Of a stretch of DNA of 64,000 bases, positions 17,169-25,662 are shown piece by piece. The notes beneath the pieces were generated by a model that ran no database searches, had not been told where the DNA came from, and saw only the letters and a list, made by a program, of their open reading frames with translations. The DNA is from OLB16 sp964422415 (GTDB lineage: Bacteria; Hinthialibacterota; Hinthialibacteria; OLB16), in NCBI GenBank assembly GCA_964422415.1, contig CAYRBI010000012.1, forward strand, positions 3,594 to 67,593, written 5' to 3'. The position numbers and the translations under genes are program-made. The stretch's first letter is position 1; each line of letters opens with the position of its first letter.

Positions 17169-19868
17169 ATGAAACAGATCACTACTCTACTGACTGCCAT
17201 GCTTGTCTGTACCGCCACTGGATTCACACAACCCAATGGTGTTGGAGATATTCCCCTGGCCCATCCGGACGCACCGGAAATTGCGAGTGTCACTATTCCC
17301 GCTGGAGAATTTCTCATGGGGACGGGCGATACCAATGACTCCGATATTGGTCCTCAACATCGAGTCTGGTTGGATGAGTATCGAATTGGGAAATATGAGG
17401 TAACTTGGGGAGAATACCAGAAATTCATTGATGCGGGTGGATATAAGGAATTGAAAACGACCGCCCCGGATGCCAAGCATGGCTATTGGAGCAGAAGGGG
17501 GGTTTTTCATGCAGAACAGATCGCTTGGTACACCAATGAATCGGAATCCCTAACCGCGATTGTATCTCCACGTTGGACTACCGATGGGAATGGGCCAAGT
17601 GGGCTAAGCAGTGTGGGAAAATGGCCTCCTGATCCCAGGGATCCAGTGGTGGGTATTTCGCGTTGGGAAGCAGAGGCTTTCTGCCGGTTTGTGGGCGGCC
17701 GACTACCGACTGAAGCCGAATGGGAAAAAGCGGCCTGTTGGGCTCCTGGCGCCACCCAACCCCGGACTTATCCCTGGGGTGATAGTTCGACCATTGTCTG
17801 TAATGCAAGCTCAATCCTCGCCACCGTCGATTCCCCCACCTACGCCAAGGATGTGAGTGGCTATGGTGTGTATGGTATGGGTGGCAATGTCTCTGAATTT
17901 GTAGCGGACATGTATGATGCCGATTTTTATGCGCAAGGGCCGGGAGCCAAGCAAATCTGGAAATCACCCTTTAATTTTCAAGCCAGACGGTTGGATTATG
18001 TGGATATAGTCACCAATGATGTTCCCAAGGAATGGGTGGTACGTGGTGGCAATTGCTGGCGGTCATCTCGGGATAATAAATATTTTAAGTGTGTCTTCCG
18101 TACCAAAGAAACCATGTTTCAACGGCACCAGTTCTTTGGATTTCGAGTCGCATGGGACCAAACGATTGATTCGAGTACGCCAGTGGTAAGAACTGCCCGG
18201 ATTGGATCGGCGGTCCATATTCCAGCGGGGACATATGTGATGGGCCACTCGGCCAATATGCCCTCCGACGTGGGAGCGGGTACGAATGAGAATCCTCAAC
18301 ACTCGGTTTGTCTTAAGGAATTCTGGATCGGCACCTATGAAGTGACTTGGTATGAATACAAGAAATACATGGAGCTTGGTGGATATGGTGTCGCGGGAAA
18401 AACACGCCCCGCATGGTGGAGTGAAAGAGGGTGGCAATGGCGGCAAATTCCTCCGGGAGGTTCATCCAATTATTCGGATGCTGTGGAGAAGCCAATAATC
18501 ATGGGAATTACACGGCCAACCCTGGGTTACAGCAATGAACCCAATTGCAAGCCCTTGTGGAAGGGGCCATGGCTGGAGGATGGTGAATGGTCTTCGCCAC
18601 CTGATGACCACCCCGTTTCAGGGTTAAGCTGGTATGAAGCCGAGGCTTATTGTGCATTTGTTGGCGGAAGGCTTCCTCTCGAGGCGGAATGGGAGACCGC
18701 CGCATCCTGGAATCCTGATATACCCGGACCCATGCAATTTACGTGGGGAAATTCCTGGGAATTCCAAAAAGAAACACAATACGGAAATTGGAGTGATGAT
18801 TGGAAATATCCAGGTCTACAAACATCTCCCGTGGGAATGTACCCCGAAGGGAAGAGCCCACTGGGATGTTTTGACATGAGTGGAAATGTCTTTGAGTGGT
18901 GTGCGGATTATTACAATGCCAATTCTTATTCCAGTCATAGCTCGGAGTGTGGTGGTAATATCACCACACCTGAAGACATGAAAATCAAGTATATCGATCC
19001 CGATCATGTTGGGTATACTCCCACCCCTTACGTACGGGCTATTCGAGGAGGTGGGTTTGATCCTGGATTTAATGGTATGTTCGGACAACGAGCCCGGACA
19101 AGGACGATTAATTTTGATGGAGCCGAGGGATTCCGGTCTTTTACATATGGTGTGCGTGTGGTTTGGGATAAAAATCCAGAAGACATCGCCAATGCACAAG
19201 CGGTCCGCCCACCAGAATCCATTGTGGTGAACCAGAATACCCCCGCGAAAGTGACAGGCCCGGATTCCATTTCCAAAAGTATTCTGGTGCTAAAGAATGA
19301 GATCAAAGAAGAAGGGGTGATTGATACTCCTGGGAGGGAGTATGTGTACCGGTTGGATGCTCCGGAAGGAACATGGGTGAGAATTGATCTGGATGCCAAT
19401 GATAGTATTTCCGACAAGGGCACTGTTTCTCCGTTGGATGCGGTCATTGAGGTCTGGCAGGATGATTATTCAGTGCCCGTCCGCATCTATGACGATGCCT
19501 CGGATGTCCTTAATTCAAAAGGTGATCGTCCTTATTACTTGGATCCCCCAGCCTTTCAACATGTCATCCCCCCAGAGGGTCACTTTTCTGTCAAAGTCCG
19601 TGCTTACGAGTGGCCAGCGGAAGGGAGCCAGGCTGAGATTCCGGATGGAGAAAGATCCTATTACGGGAATGGCTATACCTTTACTCTCACAATTTCAGCG
19701 GTTGGAATTGAGTGTTGTGACATGAGTGATGATAGGCGGGTCGGTCATAATGATATAATCGATTTCTTGGACCAATACAAGAAACAAGATCATGACCAGA
19801 ATCAAATGAACTTGTTTTCATTGGAGATTTTATGGAATGATTTTGGGAAGTGTGTACAAGAGAAATGA
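17169..19868 (+). CDS. Exported tandem SUMF1/FGE-sulfatase-domain protein with PPC-like and C-terminal sorting-type domains
   Basis: 899 residues from ATG 17169 (AAAGG upstream). A signal peptide (LLTAMLVCTATGFTQ) precedes two formylglycine-generating-enzyme-like domains. The first (about 35-335) has VTIPAGEFLMGTGDTNDSD, YRIGKYEVTWGEY and GRLPTEAEWEKAACW; the second (about 345-670) has HIPAGTYVMGHS, GTYEVTWYEYKKY and GRLPLEAEWETAASW. The paired active-site Cys of true FGE are not in the expected arrangement (the second domain ends RAIRGGGFDP without Cys), so binding rather than oxidation is likely. A pre-peptidase-C-like beta domain follows (about 715-845), then ECCDMSDDRRVGHNDIIDFL and NLFSLEILWNDFG, a dockerin-like tail. 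The two domains are diverged copies. Confidence 0.85.
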   Translation: MKQITTLLTAMLVCTATGFTQPNGVGDIPLAHPDAPEIASVTIPAGEFLMGTGDTNDSDIGPQHRVWLDEYRIGKYEVTWGEYQKFIDAGGYKELKTTAPDAKHGYWSRRGVFHAEQIAWYTNESESLTAIVSPRWTTDGNGPSGLSSVGKWPPDPRDPVVGISRWEAEAFCRFVGGRLPTEAEWEKAACWAPGATQPRTYPWGDSSTIVCNASSILATVDSPTYAKDVSGYGVYGMGGNVSEFVADMYDADFYAQGPGAKQIWKSPFNFQARRLDYVDIVTNDVPKEWVVRGGNCWRSSRDNKYFKCVFRTKETMFQRHQFFGFRVAWDQTIDSSTPVVRTARIGSAVHIPAGTYVMGHSANMPSDVGAGTNENPQHSVCLKEFWIGTYEVTWYEYKKYMELGGYGVAGKTRPAWWSERGWQWRQIPPGGSSNYSDAVEKPIIMGITRPTLGYSNEPNCKPLWKGPWLEDGEWSSPPDDHPVSGLSWYEAEAYCAFVGGRLPLEAEWETAASWNPDIPGPMQFTWGNSWEFQKETQYGNWSDDWKYPGLQTSPVGMYPEGKSPLGCFDMSGNVFEWCADYYNANSYSSHSSECGGNITTPEDMKIKYIDPDHVGYTPTPYVRAIRGGGFDPGFNGMFGQRARTRTINFDGAEGFRSFTYGVRVVWDKNPEDIANAQAVRPPESIVVNQNTPAKVTGPDSISKSILVLKNEIKEEGVIDTPGREYVYRLDAPEGTWVRIDLDANDSISDKGTVSPLDAVIEVWQDDYSVPVRIYDDASDVLNSKGDRPYYLDPPAFQHVIPPEGHFSVKVRAYEWPAEGSQAEIPDGERSYYGNGYTFTLTISAVGIECCDMSDDRRVGHNDIIDFLDQYKKQDHDQNQMNLFSLEILWNDFGKCVQEK

Positions 19869-20334
19869 CCTGGATACACACATGTGGTGCGGACAGAGGG
19901 GATACCTGAAAAAAGCTGAGTATGACCCGAGCTACCGGCCCGGTGGAAGTAGACAAAGTTAGAGAGCCACCCTGGAACTGCGAAGTCGGCTTCAGGGTAA
20001 TGCTTCCTTATCGACAGACTACCAGCGCAAAATGTTTACTCTCCCGCTGATCCCCCATATTGCTTCTACAAAGAGGCTCAGACAGGTGTTGGGATAGGGT
20101 ATGGTTGATATCCTCGCCACAATCCCATAGAGTGTTCGTGTCTGGAAGTCGTGCTCAGGATAAAGGTCTCCAGGAACAAGCGGAATCCGCAAGGTGGACG
20201 TTTCACTGGAAATATACCGGCGGCCAAGCGGAGAAATGGGATGATACTGGAGATCTGTGCTTTGCATTATCTCACTTCCATAATCCCTTGTTGACTCGCG
20301 AGCTGTCCGGACAGACCCCTAAAGGAGTATTAAC
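19869..20334. other. Gene-free stretch
   Basis: No supported gene. Open frames here have no recognisable product and no ribosome site. No repeat shared with other parts of the window and no tRNA-like cloverleaf was seen. The promoter for the DUF1844-to-xseA operon is expected in its right part. Confidence 0.4.
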
Positions 20335-20763
20335 ATGGTGGAAGAACTCAGGCCCGGTGCCGGGCAGCAGAATGAAGAGGAAGAAGAGGCGGCGGGTCTC
20401 TCGTTCCTGGATGTGGTCTCGATCTTCTTCAACCAAGGGGCCATGTCTCTAGGCGCCGCGCCCCATCCCATGACCGGGAAGGCTTTCATCAGCTTCGAGG
20501 GGGCCCAGGAGTGCATCGATATCCTTGAGGTTCTCAAGGAAAAGACCACGGGGAACCTCTCTGAGGAAGAGGATCATGTCCTCACCCGTTTGATCGATGA
20601 GCTCAAGATGGCCTTTGTTCACACCCTGCGTGATCCCAAGGTCCGCGAGATGATGGAGAAGGCTCAAGCGGAGGCCCAAGGCCAGGAGCCGGGGCGGATT
20701 ATCACCCCAGATGGACGTCCAGCTTCCACGGCTCAAGACGGACCCCGGATTATCATTCCCTAA
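20335..20763 (+). CDS. DUF1844 family protein
   Basis: 142 residues; AAAGGAG lies 8 nt before ATG. The core LSFLDVVSIFFNQGAMSLGA, then AKEAIDILEVL-like sequence (AQECIDILEVLKEKTTGNLS) and EEEDHVLTRLIDELKMAFV, is the DUF1844 helical domain. An acidic N-terminus (NEEEEEAAG) and an unstructured C-terminus flank it. Known: a small soluble conserved protein of unknown role, common in Planctomycetes, Acidobacteria and deltaproteobacteria. First gene of a packed run leading through dtd to xseA. Confidence 0.85.
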   Translation: MVEELRPGAGQQNEEEEEAAGLSFLDVVSIFFNQGAMSLGAAPHPMTGKAFISFEGAQECIDILEVLKEKTTGNLSEEEDHVLTRLIDELKMAFVHTLRDPKVREMMEKAQAEAQGQEPGRIITPDGRPASTAQDGPRIIIP

Positions 20764-20774
20764 GTACCATCTCC

Positions 20775-21227
20775 ATGCGTGCTGTCATCCAGCGGGTGAA
20801 GTCCGCCAGTGTGTCAGTCGAGGGTGAGACTACCGGCCAGATCGCAAAGGGATTCTGCATCCTCCTTGGGATCCACCGCGAAGATACACCGGAAGACCTG
20901 GAATGGATGATCTCGAAGATCACCCAGCTGCGTGTGTTTGAGGATGAGGAGGGAAAAATGAATCTCTCACTTCTCGAGACCGGTGGTGCAGCCCTGGTGG
21001 TCTCGCAGTTCACTCTGTATGCCGACTGCCGCAAGGGACGCCGTCCCGGTTTTGTGGATGCGGCCCGTCCAGAACAGGCCATCCCGCTGTATGAGGCCTT
21101 CTGCCAACGTCTCCGGATAGAGGGGATTCCTGTCGCCACTGGAATTTTCGGTGCAAAAATGGCAGTTTCCCTGGTGAATGATGGCCCAGTCACGGTCATA
21201 ATAGATTCTCCATCTAAAAACGCCTGA
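20775..21227 (+). CDS. dtd: D-aminoacyl-tRNA deacylase
   Basis: 150 residues, the usual size. It hydrolyses D-aminoacyl-tRNA (and Gly-tRNA(Ala)) to prevent D-amino-acid toxicity. Family motifs are MRAVIQRVKSASVSVEG at the N-terminus, the catalytic SQFTLYADCRKGRRPGF (about 78-94) and NDGPVTVIIDS at the C-terminus, corresponding to the SQFTL and Gly-cisPro substrate-chirality motifs. It starts 11 bp after DUF1844 with a poor ribosome site, so translation is probably coupled. Confidence 0.95.
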   Translation: MRAVIQRVKSASVSVEGETTGQIAKGFCILLGIHREDTPEDLEWMISKITQLRVFEDEEGKMNLSLLETGGAALVVSQFTLYADCRKGRRPGFVDAARPEQAIPLYEAFCQRLRIEGIPVATGIFGAKMAVSLVNDGPVTVIIDSPSKNA

Positions 21228-21245
21228 CATCAGGGGTGTCCGTCC

Positions 21246-21977
21246 ATGGACTCCATCGAGCCGCATGATGTGGCTCCCGATCCAGAACCGGAGAAGCTGC
21301 GCTTCTGTCTGGAGAGGATCGAGGCCGCCCTCATTGTCCTCCTGCTGGCGCTGATCGCGGCGGGGAATCTCATCCCGCGTATCTTGCCCGGAAGACCCAA
21401 CTACCCGATCTCGGTACTCCACTCTGAAAGCAATTCGTTCCTAGCTCCCATCGACTGGACCGCTACCCCCATTCCCCCCACGGTCATTCGTCACGATCTG
21501 AACACAGCTACCCGGGCGGACCTGATTGAGCTGCCAGGGATTGGCCCCTCGCTGGCCGACAGTATCTTGGCTTACCGGGAGCAACACGGGCCTTTTCAGA
21601 GGGTTGAGGATTTGGATCTGGTTACCGGAGTAGGGCCCCGTAAACTCGAATCGGTCCGTCAGTTCCTTTCTGTCACGGATGTTGGTGAAAGCACACCAAC
21701 GATTTCCGCTCCCGCTCCCACCCCCCTTACCATGGCGCTCGTGACCCCGGTCCCGATGGTTCTGAAATCGGCTTCCATGATGGGACGCTTGAACCTAAAC
21801 ACCGCCACCCTGGAACAACTCGTGAGCTTGCCTGGCATCGGTGAGACCTATGCGAAGCGTATTCTGGAAAGGAGGAGGCAGCTGGGACGCTTCCGCACCT
21901 GGGCTGATATCTCCTCGGTTCCTGGGGTTGGTCCTAAACGTCTGGAAAACATCCAACGCTACGCTACAATCCAGTAG
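21246..21977 (+). CDS. Membrane-anchored protein with two ComEA-type helix-hairpin-helix domains
   Basis: 243 residues. One N-terminal membrane helix (ALIVLLLALIAAGNLI, about 28-43) is followed by two tandem HhH DNA-binding modules. The first has DLNTATRADLIELPGIGPS and LVTGVGPRKLESV (about 83-140); the second has NLNTATLEQLVSLPGIGE and VPGVGPKRLENI (about 180-240). A Thr/Pro-rich linker joins them. Known: ComEA binds incoming DNA during competence, normally with one (HhH)2 module. The duplicated module is unusual. No comEC is nearby. A periplasmic DNA-binding role is inferred. Confidence 0.85.
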   Translation: MDSIEPHDVAPDPEPEKLRFCLERIEAALIVLLLALIAAGNLIPRILPGRPNYPISVLHSESNSFLAPIDWTATPIPPTVIRHDLNTATRADLIELPGIGPSLADSILAYREQHGPFQRVEDLDLVTGVGPRKLESVRQFLSVTDVGESTPTISAPAPTPLTMALVTPVPMVLKSASMMGRLNLNTATLEQLVSLPGIGETYAKRILERRRQLGRFRTWADISSVPGVGPKRLENIQRYATIQ

Positions 21978-21979
21978 CT

Positions 21980-22741
21980 ATGTCGAAGAAAATGGATTTG
22001 AAAAATCGTGAGTTGCAAGAGATCCTAGAGGCCGAACGCCTGGCGATCTATGCCGTGCTTTCTCAAGAGAATGGGGCCGAGGAGAAATGGGATGCCGACA
22101 TGGAGGCGGCGGCGGTATTAACTCCGACTCCAGACCGTGTGGACCGTTTCCCGCACCCCATCCCCCTAGCTGGCCTGGATGCCCCGCTCAGTTGGCGGAT
22201 CAAGTCGCGCTTGTTTGATTACTTCATTGTGTTCATGCCCCTGTTCTTGTTGGATGGGCTTTTCCACCTGACCAATGTCACCCGTTTCTTCCTGGGAGAT
22301 CTTGGGTTGAAGGCGGAGGGGTATGACTTCATCGTGTCCCTGTCTCCAGGCTCCTGGCATGTCTTCGTGGCCCAACCCACCGCATTGATGAAGATCCTCC
22401 TTTTTGTTGTGCTCGTGCTCTTCATCTACCGCTTCGTCATGTATTACTTCGCCCGCCGGACCCTCGGTCAGCTGGTTACGGGGACTATGCTCACCAACCA
22501 TGAGGGACGATATCCAACCACAACTTCCCGTATGATCAAGGCAGTGACCACCACCCTCGCCGACGCGGTTGTCATTGGCACTGTATTCGATCTGTTGTTC
22601 TATCTCGTGGTCCGTCCCCGGATGACGGCCACCGATGCGGTATCCGGGATTCGTGCGGTGCGGCACCATGACTGGGCTAGACTCACCACGCGCCTACTGG
22701 ACCGGATGATTAACATCCGCAGGGAAGGGTTGAAGTCTTGA
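21980..22741 (+). CDS. RDD-like integral membrane protein
   Basis: 253 residues. A polar N-terminal region of about 75 residues precedes a membrane domain beginning APLSWRIKSRLFDYFIVFMP, where Arg, Asp and Phe are placed as in the R-D-D family (R-x-x-A-x-x-I-D). Helices follow at about 130-155 and 190-215. The segment FARRTLGQLVTGTMLTNHEG matches the RDD G-K-x-x-x-G-x-x-V pattern loosely. Family assignment is tentative. It starts 2 bp after the HhH gene and ends overlapping the TTG start of xseA, so it is within the operon. Confidence 0.55.
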   Translation: MSKKMDLKNRELQEILEAERLAIYAVLSQENGAEEKWDADMEAAAVLTPTPDRVDRFPHPIPLAGLDAPLSWRIKSRLFDYFIVFMPLFLLDGLFHLTNVTRFFLGDLGLKAEGYDFIVSLSPGSWHVFVAQPTALMKILLFVVLVLFIYRFVMYYFARRTLGQLVTGTMLTNHEGRYPTTTSRMIKAVTTTLADAVVIGTVFDLLFYLVVRPRMTATDAVSGIRAVRHHDWARLTTRLLDRMINIRREGLKS

Positions 22742-24072
22742 GGTCGAACCGGTTCTCCCGTGAACCGGCTTCACTACCCGCTCCGGAAGGCGATTTCCAG
22801 CGTCCGGTCTTCTCGGTCACCCAAATCACCGAGGCAATCTCCGGGTTGTTCCAGGAGGAGTTCGCTGGTGTGGTGGTCGAGGGGGAAATCTCTGGTTGGA
22901 AAGTGGCCTCCAGCGGTCATGCTTACTTCTCTCTGAAGGATGAGAATGCCTCGCTCAAGGCGGTGATGTGGAAATCGCGCCTTCAGCGGATGAGCGCCGC
23001 GCCAACGGATGGGCAATTGGTGCGTGCGGGTGGTTCGATCACTGTTTATCCCCCGCGCGGGGAGTACCAACTTGATGTGACCAGCCTGGCCCAGGCCGGG
23101 TTAGGGCTGTTGCAGAAGCGTTTTGAGGAGCTTAAACGGCGCTTGGAGGCGGAGGGGCTCTTCGATCCGGGGCGTAAACGAGTGCCTACACGTCCAATCC
23201 GTAAGGTAGCGGTCATCACCTCTCCCACTGGAGCGGCACTCCATGATTTCTTGCGCACCCTGGAGATCCACGCCACCCCGCTGCATGTGCTCATCCTCCC
23301 AGTCAGGGTGCAAGGTGTCGAGGCACCCCCAGAGATCGTGGCTGCTTTAAAAATGGCTCCCAGTTACGATCCCGATCTGGTTATCCTGACCCGTGGCGGC
23401 GGTTCTCTGGAGGACCTCTGGGCTTTCAACGAAGAGGTTGTGGCGCGGGCCGTGGTGGCCAGTCCCATCCCAGTCCTCTCGGCGGTGGGGCATGAGGTGG
23501 ATTTTACGATCGCCGATTTCGTGGCTGATTTACGGGCCTCCACTCCCACTGCGGCGGCAGGTTTCCTCTCGGGTGAACATTCCGCCATCCTGGATGAGCT
23601 CGGGAGGATCGAGGACCGCTTAACCTCCGTGATCACTGAGGATCTAGACTCTCTCCGTGCGGATCTGGCGAACCTCTCCAGCCGTCTATTGGCGCGCAGC
23701 CCGCTTTCTTTTCTCCCCTTCTACCGTCAGCGTGTAGATGACCTCTTGGGGCGGGGTGGACAGGCCCTGCAACGGGACTTACACACCCTCGCCATGGAGG
23801 TGAAACAGAAACAAACCAGCCTGGAATCCTCTGTGCGAGTTTCCCTGATAAGTTGGCTGGGGGATCTCAAGGTGTTATCCGGGCGGCTCCAGGTGTTGGA
23901 TCCAGGTTCCACTCTCCGCCGTGGTTATGCCTTGTGTGAAACAGCCGATGAGGCCCAGCTGATCCGCTCGGTTCAATCCGTGGTAATGGGGCAAAATGTG
24001 CGTGTTCACCTTTCGGATGGTTCATTTGTGGCCACTCCCAACCAGACCGGTCCCATTCTACCCGGTATTTAG
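22738..24072 (+). CDS. xseA: Exodeoxyribonuclease VII large subunit
   Basis: 444 residues. TTG start at 22738 with an AGGGAAGGG ribosome site, overlapping the upstream stop as TTGA. Exo VII degrades single-stranded DNA to oligonucleotides. An N-terminal OB domain shows FAGVVVEGEISGWKVASSGH and YFSLKDENASLKAVMWKS. The catalytic part has RKVAVITSPTGAALHDFL, LTRGGGSLEDLWAFNEE and SAVGHEVDFTIADFVADLRA, all hallmark motifs. The long coiled C-terminal region ends LRRGYALC. The small subunit gene xseB, often adjacent, is not present here. Confidence 0.95.
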   Translation: MRSNRFSREPASLPAPEGDFQRPVFSVTQITEAISGLFQEEFAGVVVEGEISGWKVASSGHAYFSLKDENASLKAVMWKSRLQRMSAAPTDGQLVRAGGSITVYPPRGEYQLDVTSLAQAGLGLLQKRFEELKRRLEAEGLFDPGRKRVPTRPIRKVAVITSPTGAALHDFLRTLEIHATPLHVLILPVRVQGVEAPPEIVAALKMAPSYDPDLVILTRGGGSLEDLWAFNEEVVARAVVASPIPVLSAVGHEVDFTIADFVADLRASTPTAAAGFLSGEHSAILDELGRIEDRLTSVITEDLDSLRADLANLSSRLLARSPLSFLPFYRQRVDDLLGRGGQALQRDLHTLAMEVKQKQTSLESSVRVSLISWLGDLKVLSGRLQVLDPGSTLRRGYALCETADEAQLIRSVQSVVMGQNVRVHLSDGSFVATPNQTGPILPGI

Positions 24073-24085
24073 AAATCCTTTTCCA

Positions 24086-24115
24086 TTGACATTTCCTGCA
24101 GATCCGATTCATTAT
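24086..24115 (+). promoter_or_regulatory. Sigma-70-like promoter for the two-component pair
   Basis: A perfect -35 box TTGACA (24086-24091), an 18-bp spacer and CATTAT (24110-24115, four of six) lie between xseA and the histidine-kinase gene, about 42 bp before its ATG. Position and -35 strength support it; the -10 is weak. Confidence 0.4.
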
Positions 24116-24156
24116 TAGTTGTTGCTGCTCCATTTTTTCTGGGAGGGAGCCTTGTT

Positions 24157-25662
24157 ATGACCCACAATCGGCCACCGGAAGCCCGGCCGAGGACATACAT
24201 GTTACCTCTTGTGGTGGCACTCCCTACCTTCTTTGCTCTCTTCGCGCTGGCGATCGGGTGGTTCTTAATCACTTATGTTGAGTTTGGATGGGACAGCGGA
24301 AAGGGCAATGTATGGCAATCCCTCCAGTCAGCAAGGAAGATCTTATGGGGCGTGGCAGTGATCGGCGCCTTGGCCGGATTAGCCTGGGCCTGGGTAATCC
24401 TGTTACCCCTTAAACGGTATAAAACTCAGCTTGACCGGTTGATCGACAAGGGATACGGAGAACCGATCGTAGAGAACCAACAGCCGGAACTCTCTGGCCT
24501 GGCGGCCTCCTTTAACCGGGTTCTCGAGGAGATGGGGAAGAACCTTCCCAGCCGTGCCCAGGCCGTGCTCGATACTGTCTCCAGTGGAGTGATCCTGTTT
24601 GACCCGCAAGGTGTGGTGGATTGGGCTAATCCGATGGCCGCCCGCCTTTTCGAAATCCCAAGCGAACGGTTACGCGGCAGGACCTACCGTGAGGTGTTCG
24701 AGCGTGCCACAGTCCTGGCGGATTTGGTGCGGAAGGCACTTGATACACACTCGGACTTCCCCCAGGAGACTGTGAGCGTGACCGACCGCTTCGACCAGAC
24801 CCGTCCGGTGAGTACCCGTCTAGCCTGGGTCAGAGATTCCGAAAACAAGCCTATCTCCCTGGTGTTGACAGTCCTCGATATGACCCGCTTGGAGGCCTTC
24901 ACGGCTGGGATTCGCACGGCTGAGCGTCTGAGTTCGCTGGGCAAGATCGCCTCGGGGATCGCGCATGAGGTAAGGAATCCTTTGGCCTCGATCCGGGGGC
25001 TGGCACAGCTCCTCAATACCTCGGAATCCATCCCTAACGAGAAGGTGCACTCCTATACCAAGGTCATAATGGATGAAGTCGACCGGGTGAATCATGTCAT
25101 CGAACGGCTTTCCCTGTTGGTCTCTTCCCATGATGAGAAACCATGTCTGACCTCTCTACAGAAGGTGTTTGACTCGGTGGCCGACATGGCCGGCCACATG
25201 GCTCGTAGACACAAGACCCAGATTGAGGTAACACTCGAGGAGCCTGATCTAGAAATGGTGCTGCGTCCCCAGCACATCATCCAGGCTCTGCTCAATCTGG
25301 TGATCAACGCCATCGAGGCCTCACCTTCGGGCGCGAGTGTTCGTATGAGCGCCCAGCGGGAGGGCGGAGCAAGGGTTCTCATCGCGGTTGAGAATGAGGG
25401 CCCCTCGATTCCCCCCGGGGAACTGGATGATCTCTTTGTTCCCTTCCATACCACCAAAGACCATGGGAGTGGTTTGGGGCTGGCGATCACCGATTCGATC
25501 GTGCGCGACCATGGTGGCAAGGTGGATGTCCAGAGCGGGAACAGCTGTACCTTGTTTACAGTCTCGCTTCCACTTGGTGGAAGTAATAGTGAGGGCATTC
25601 CAGATACGAATGGGGAAATGGCGGCCCCAGCGATCTTCAATGAAGCAAGGATGAATGGATGA
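24157..25662 (+). CDS. NtrB-like sensor histidine kinase with PAS domain
   Basis: 501 residues; GGGAGG precedes the ATG. Two membrane helices (about 15-40 and 63-84) bracket a very short periplasmic loop of about 20 residues, too small for a typical sensor domain. A PAS domain (about 135-245) contains VSSGVILFDPQGVVDWANP. The phospho-acceptor is His270 in GIAHEVRNPLASIRG, and the ATPase has NLVINAIEA (N box) and GSGLGLAI (G2 box). Its stop overlaps the response regulator start as ATGA. Sensing is probably cytoplasmic or membrane-linked. The signal is unknown. Confidence 0.92.
   Translation: MTHNRPPEARPRTYMLPLVVALPTFFALFALAIGWFLITYVEFGWDSGKGNVWQSLQSARKILWGVAVIGALAGLAWAWVILLPLKRYKTQLDRLIDKGYGEPIVENQQPELSGLAASFNRVLEEMGKNLPSRAQAVLDTVSSGVILFDPQGVVDWANPMAARLFEIPSERLRGRTYREVFERATVLADLVRKALDTHSDFPQETVSVTDRFDQTRPVSTRLAWVRDSENKPISLVLTVLDMTRLEAFTAGIRTAERLSSLGKIASGIAHEVRNPLASIRGLAQLLNTSESIPNEKVHSYTKVIMDEVDRVNHVIERLSLLVSSHDEKPCLTSLQKVFDSVADMAGHMARRHKTQIEVTLEEPDLEMVLRPQHIIQALLNLVINAIEASPSGASVRMSAQREGGARVLIAVENEGPSIPPGELDDLFVPFHTTKDHGSGLGLAITDSIVRDHGGKVDVQSGNSCTLFTVSLPLGGSNSEGIPDTNGEMAAPAIFNEARMNG

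Noticed and set aside
16761..20334. Intergenic regions checked for tRNA, rRNA or riboswitch-like structure
   Set aside because: No cloverleaf, T-loop consensus or conserved riboswitch core was recognised by eye; covariance-model searches would be needed to be certain.
20060..20452. 130-codon plus-strand frame overlapping the DUF1844 start
   Set aside because: Wrong frame for DUF1844; composition biased to Arg/Ser; no family.
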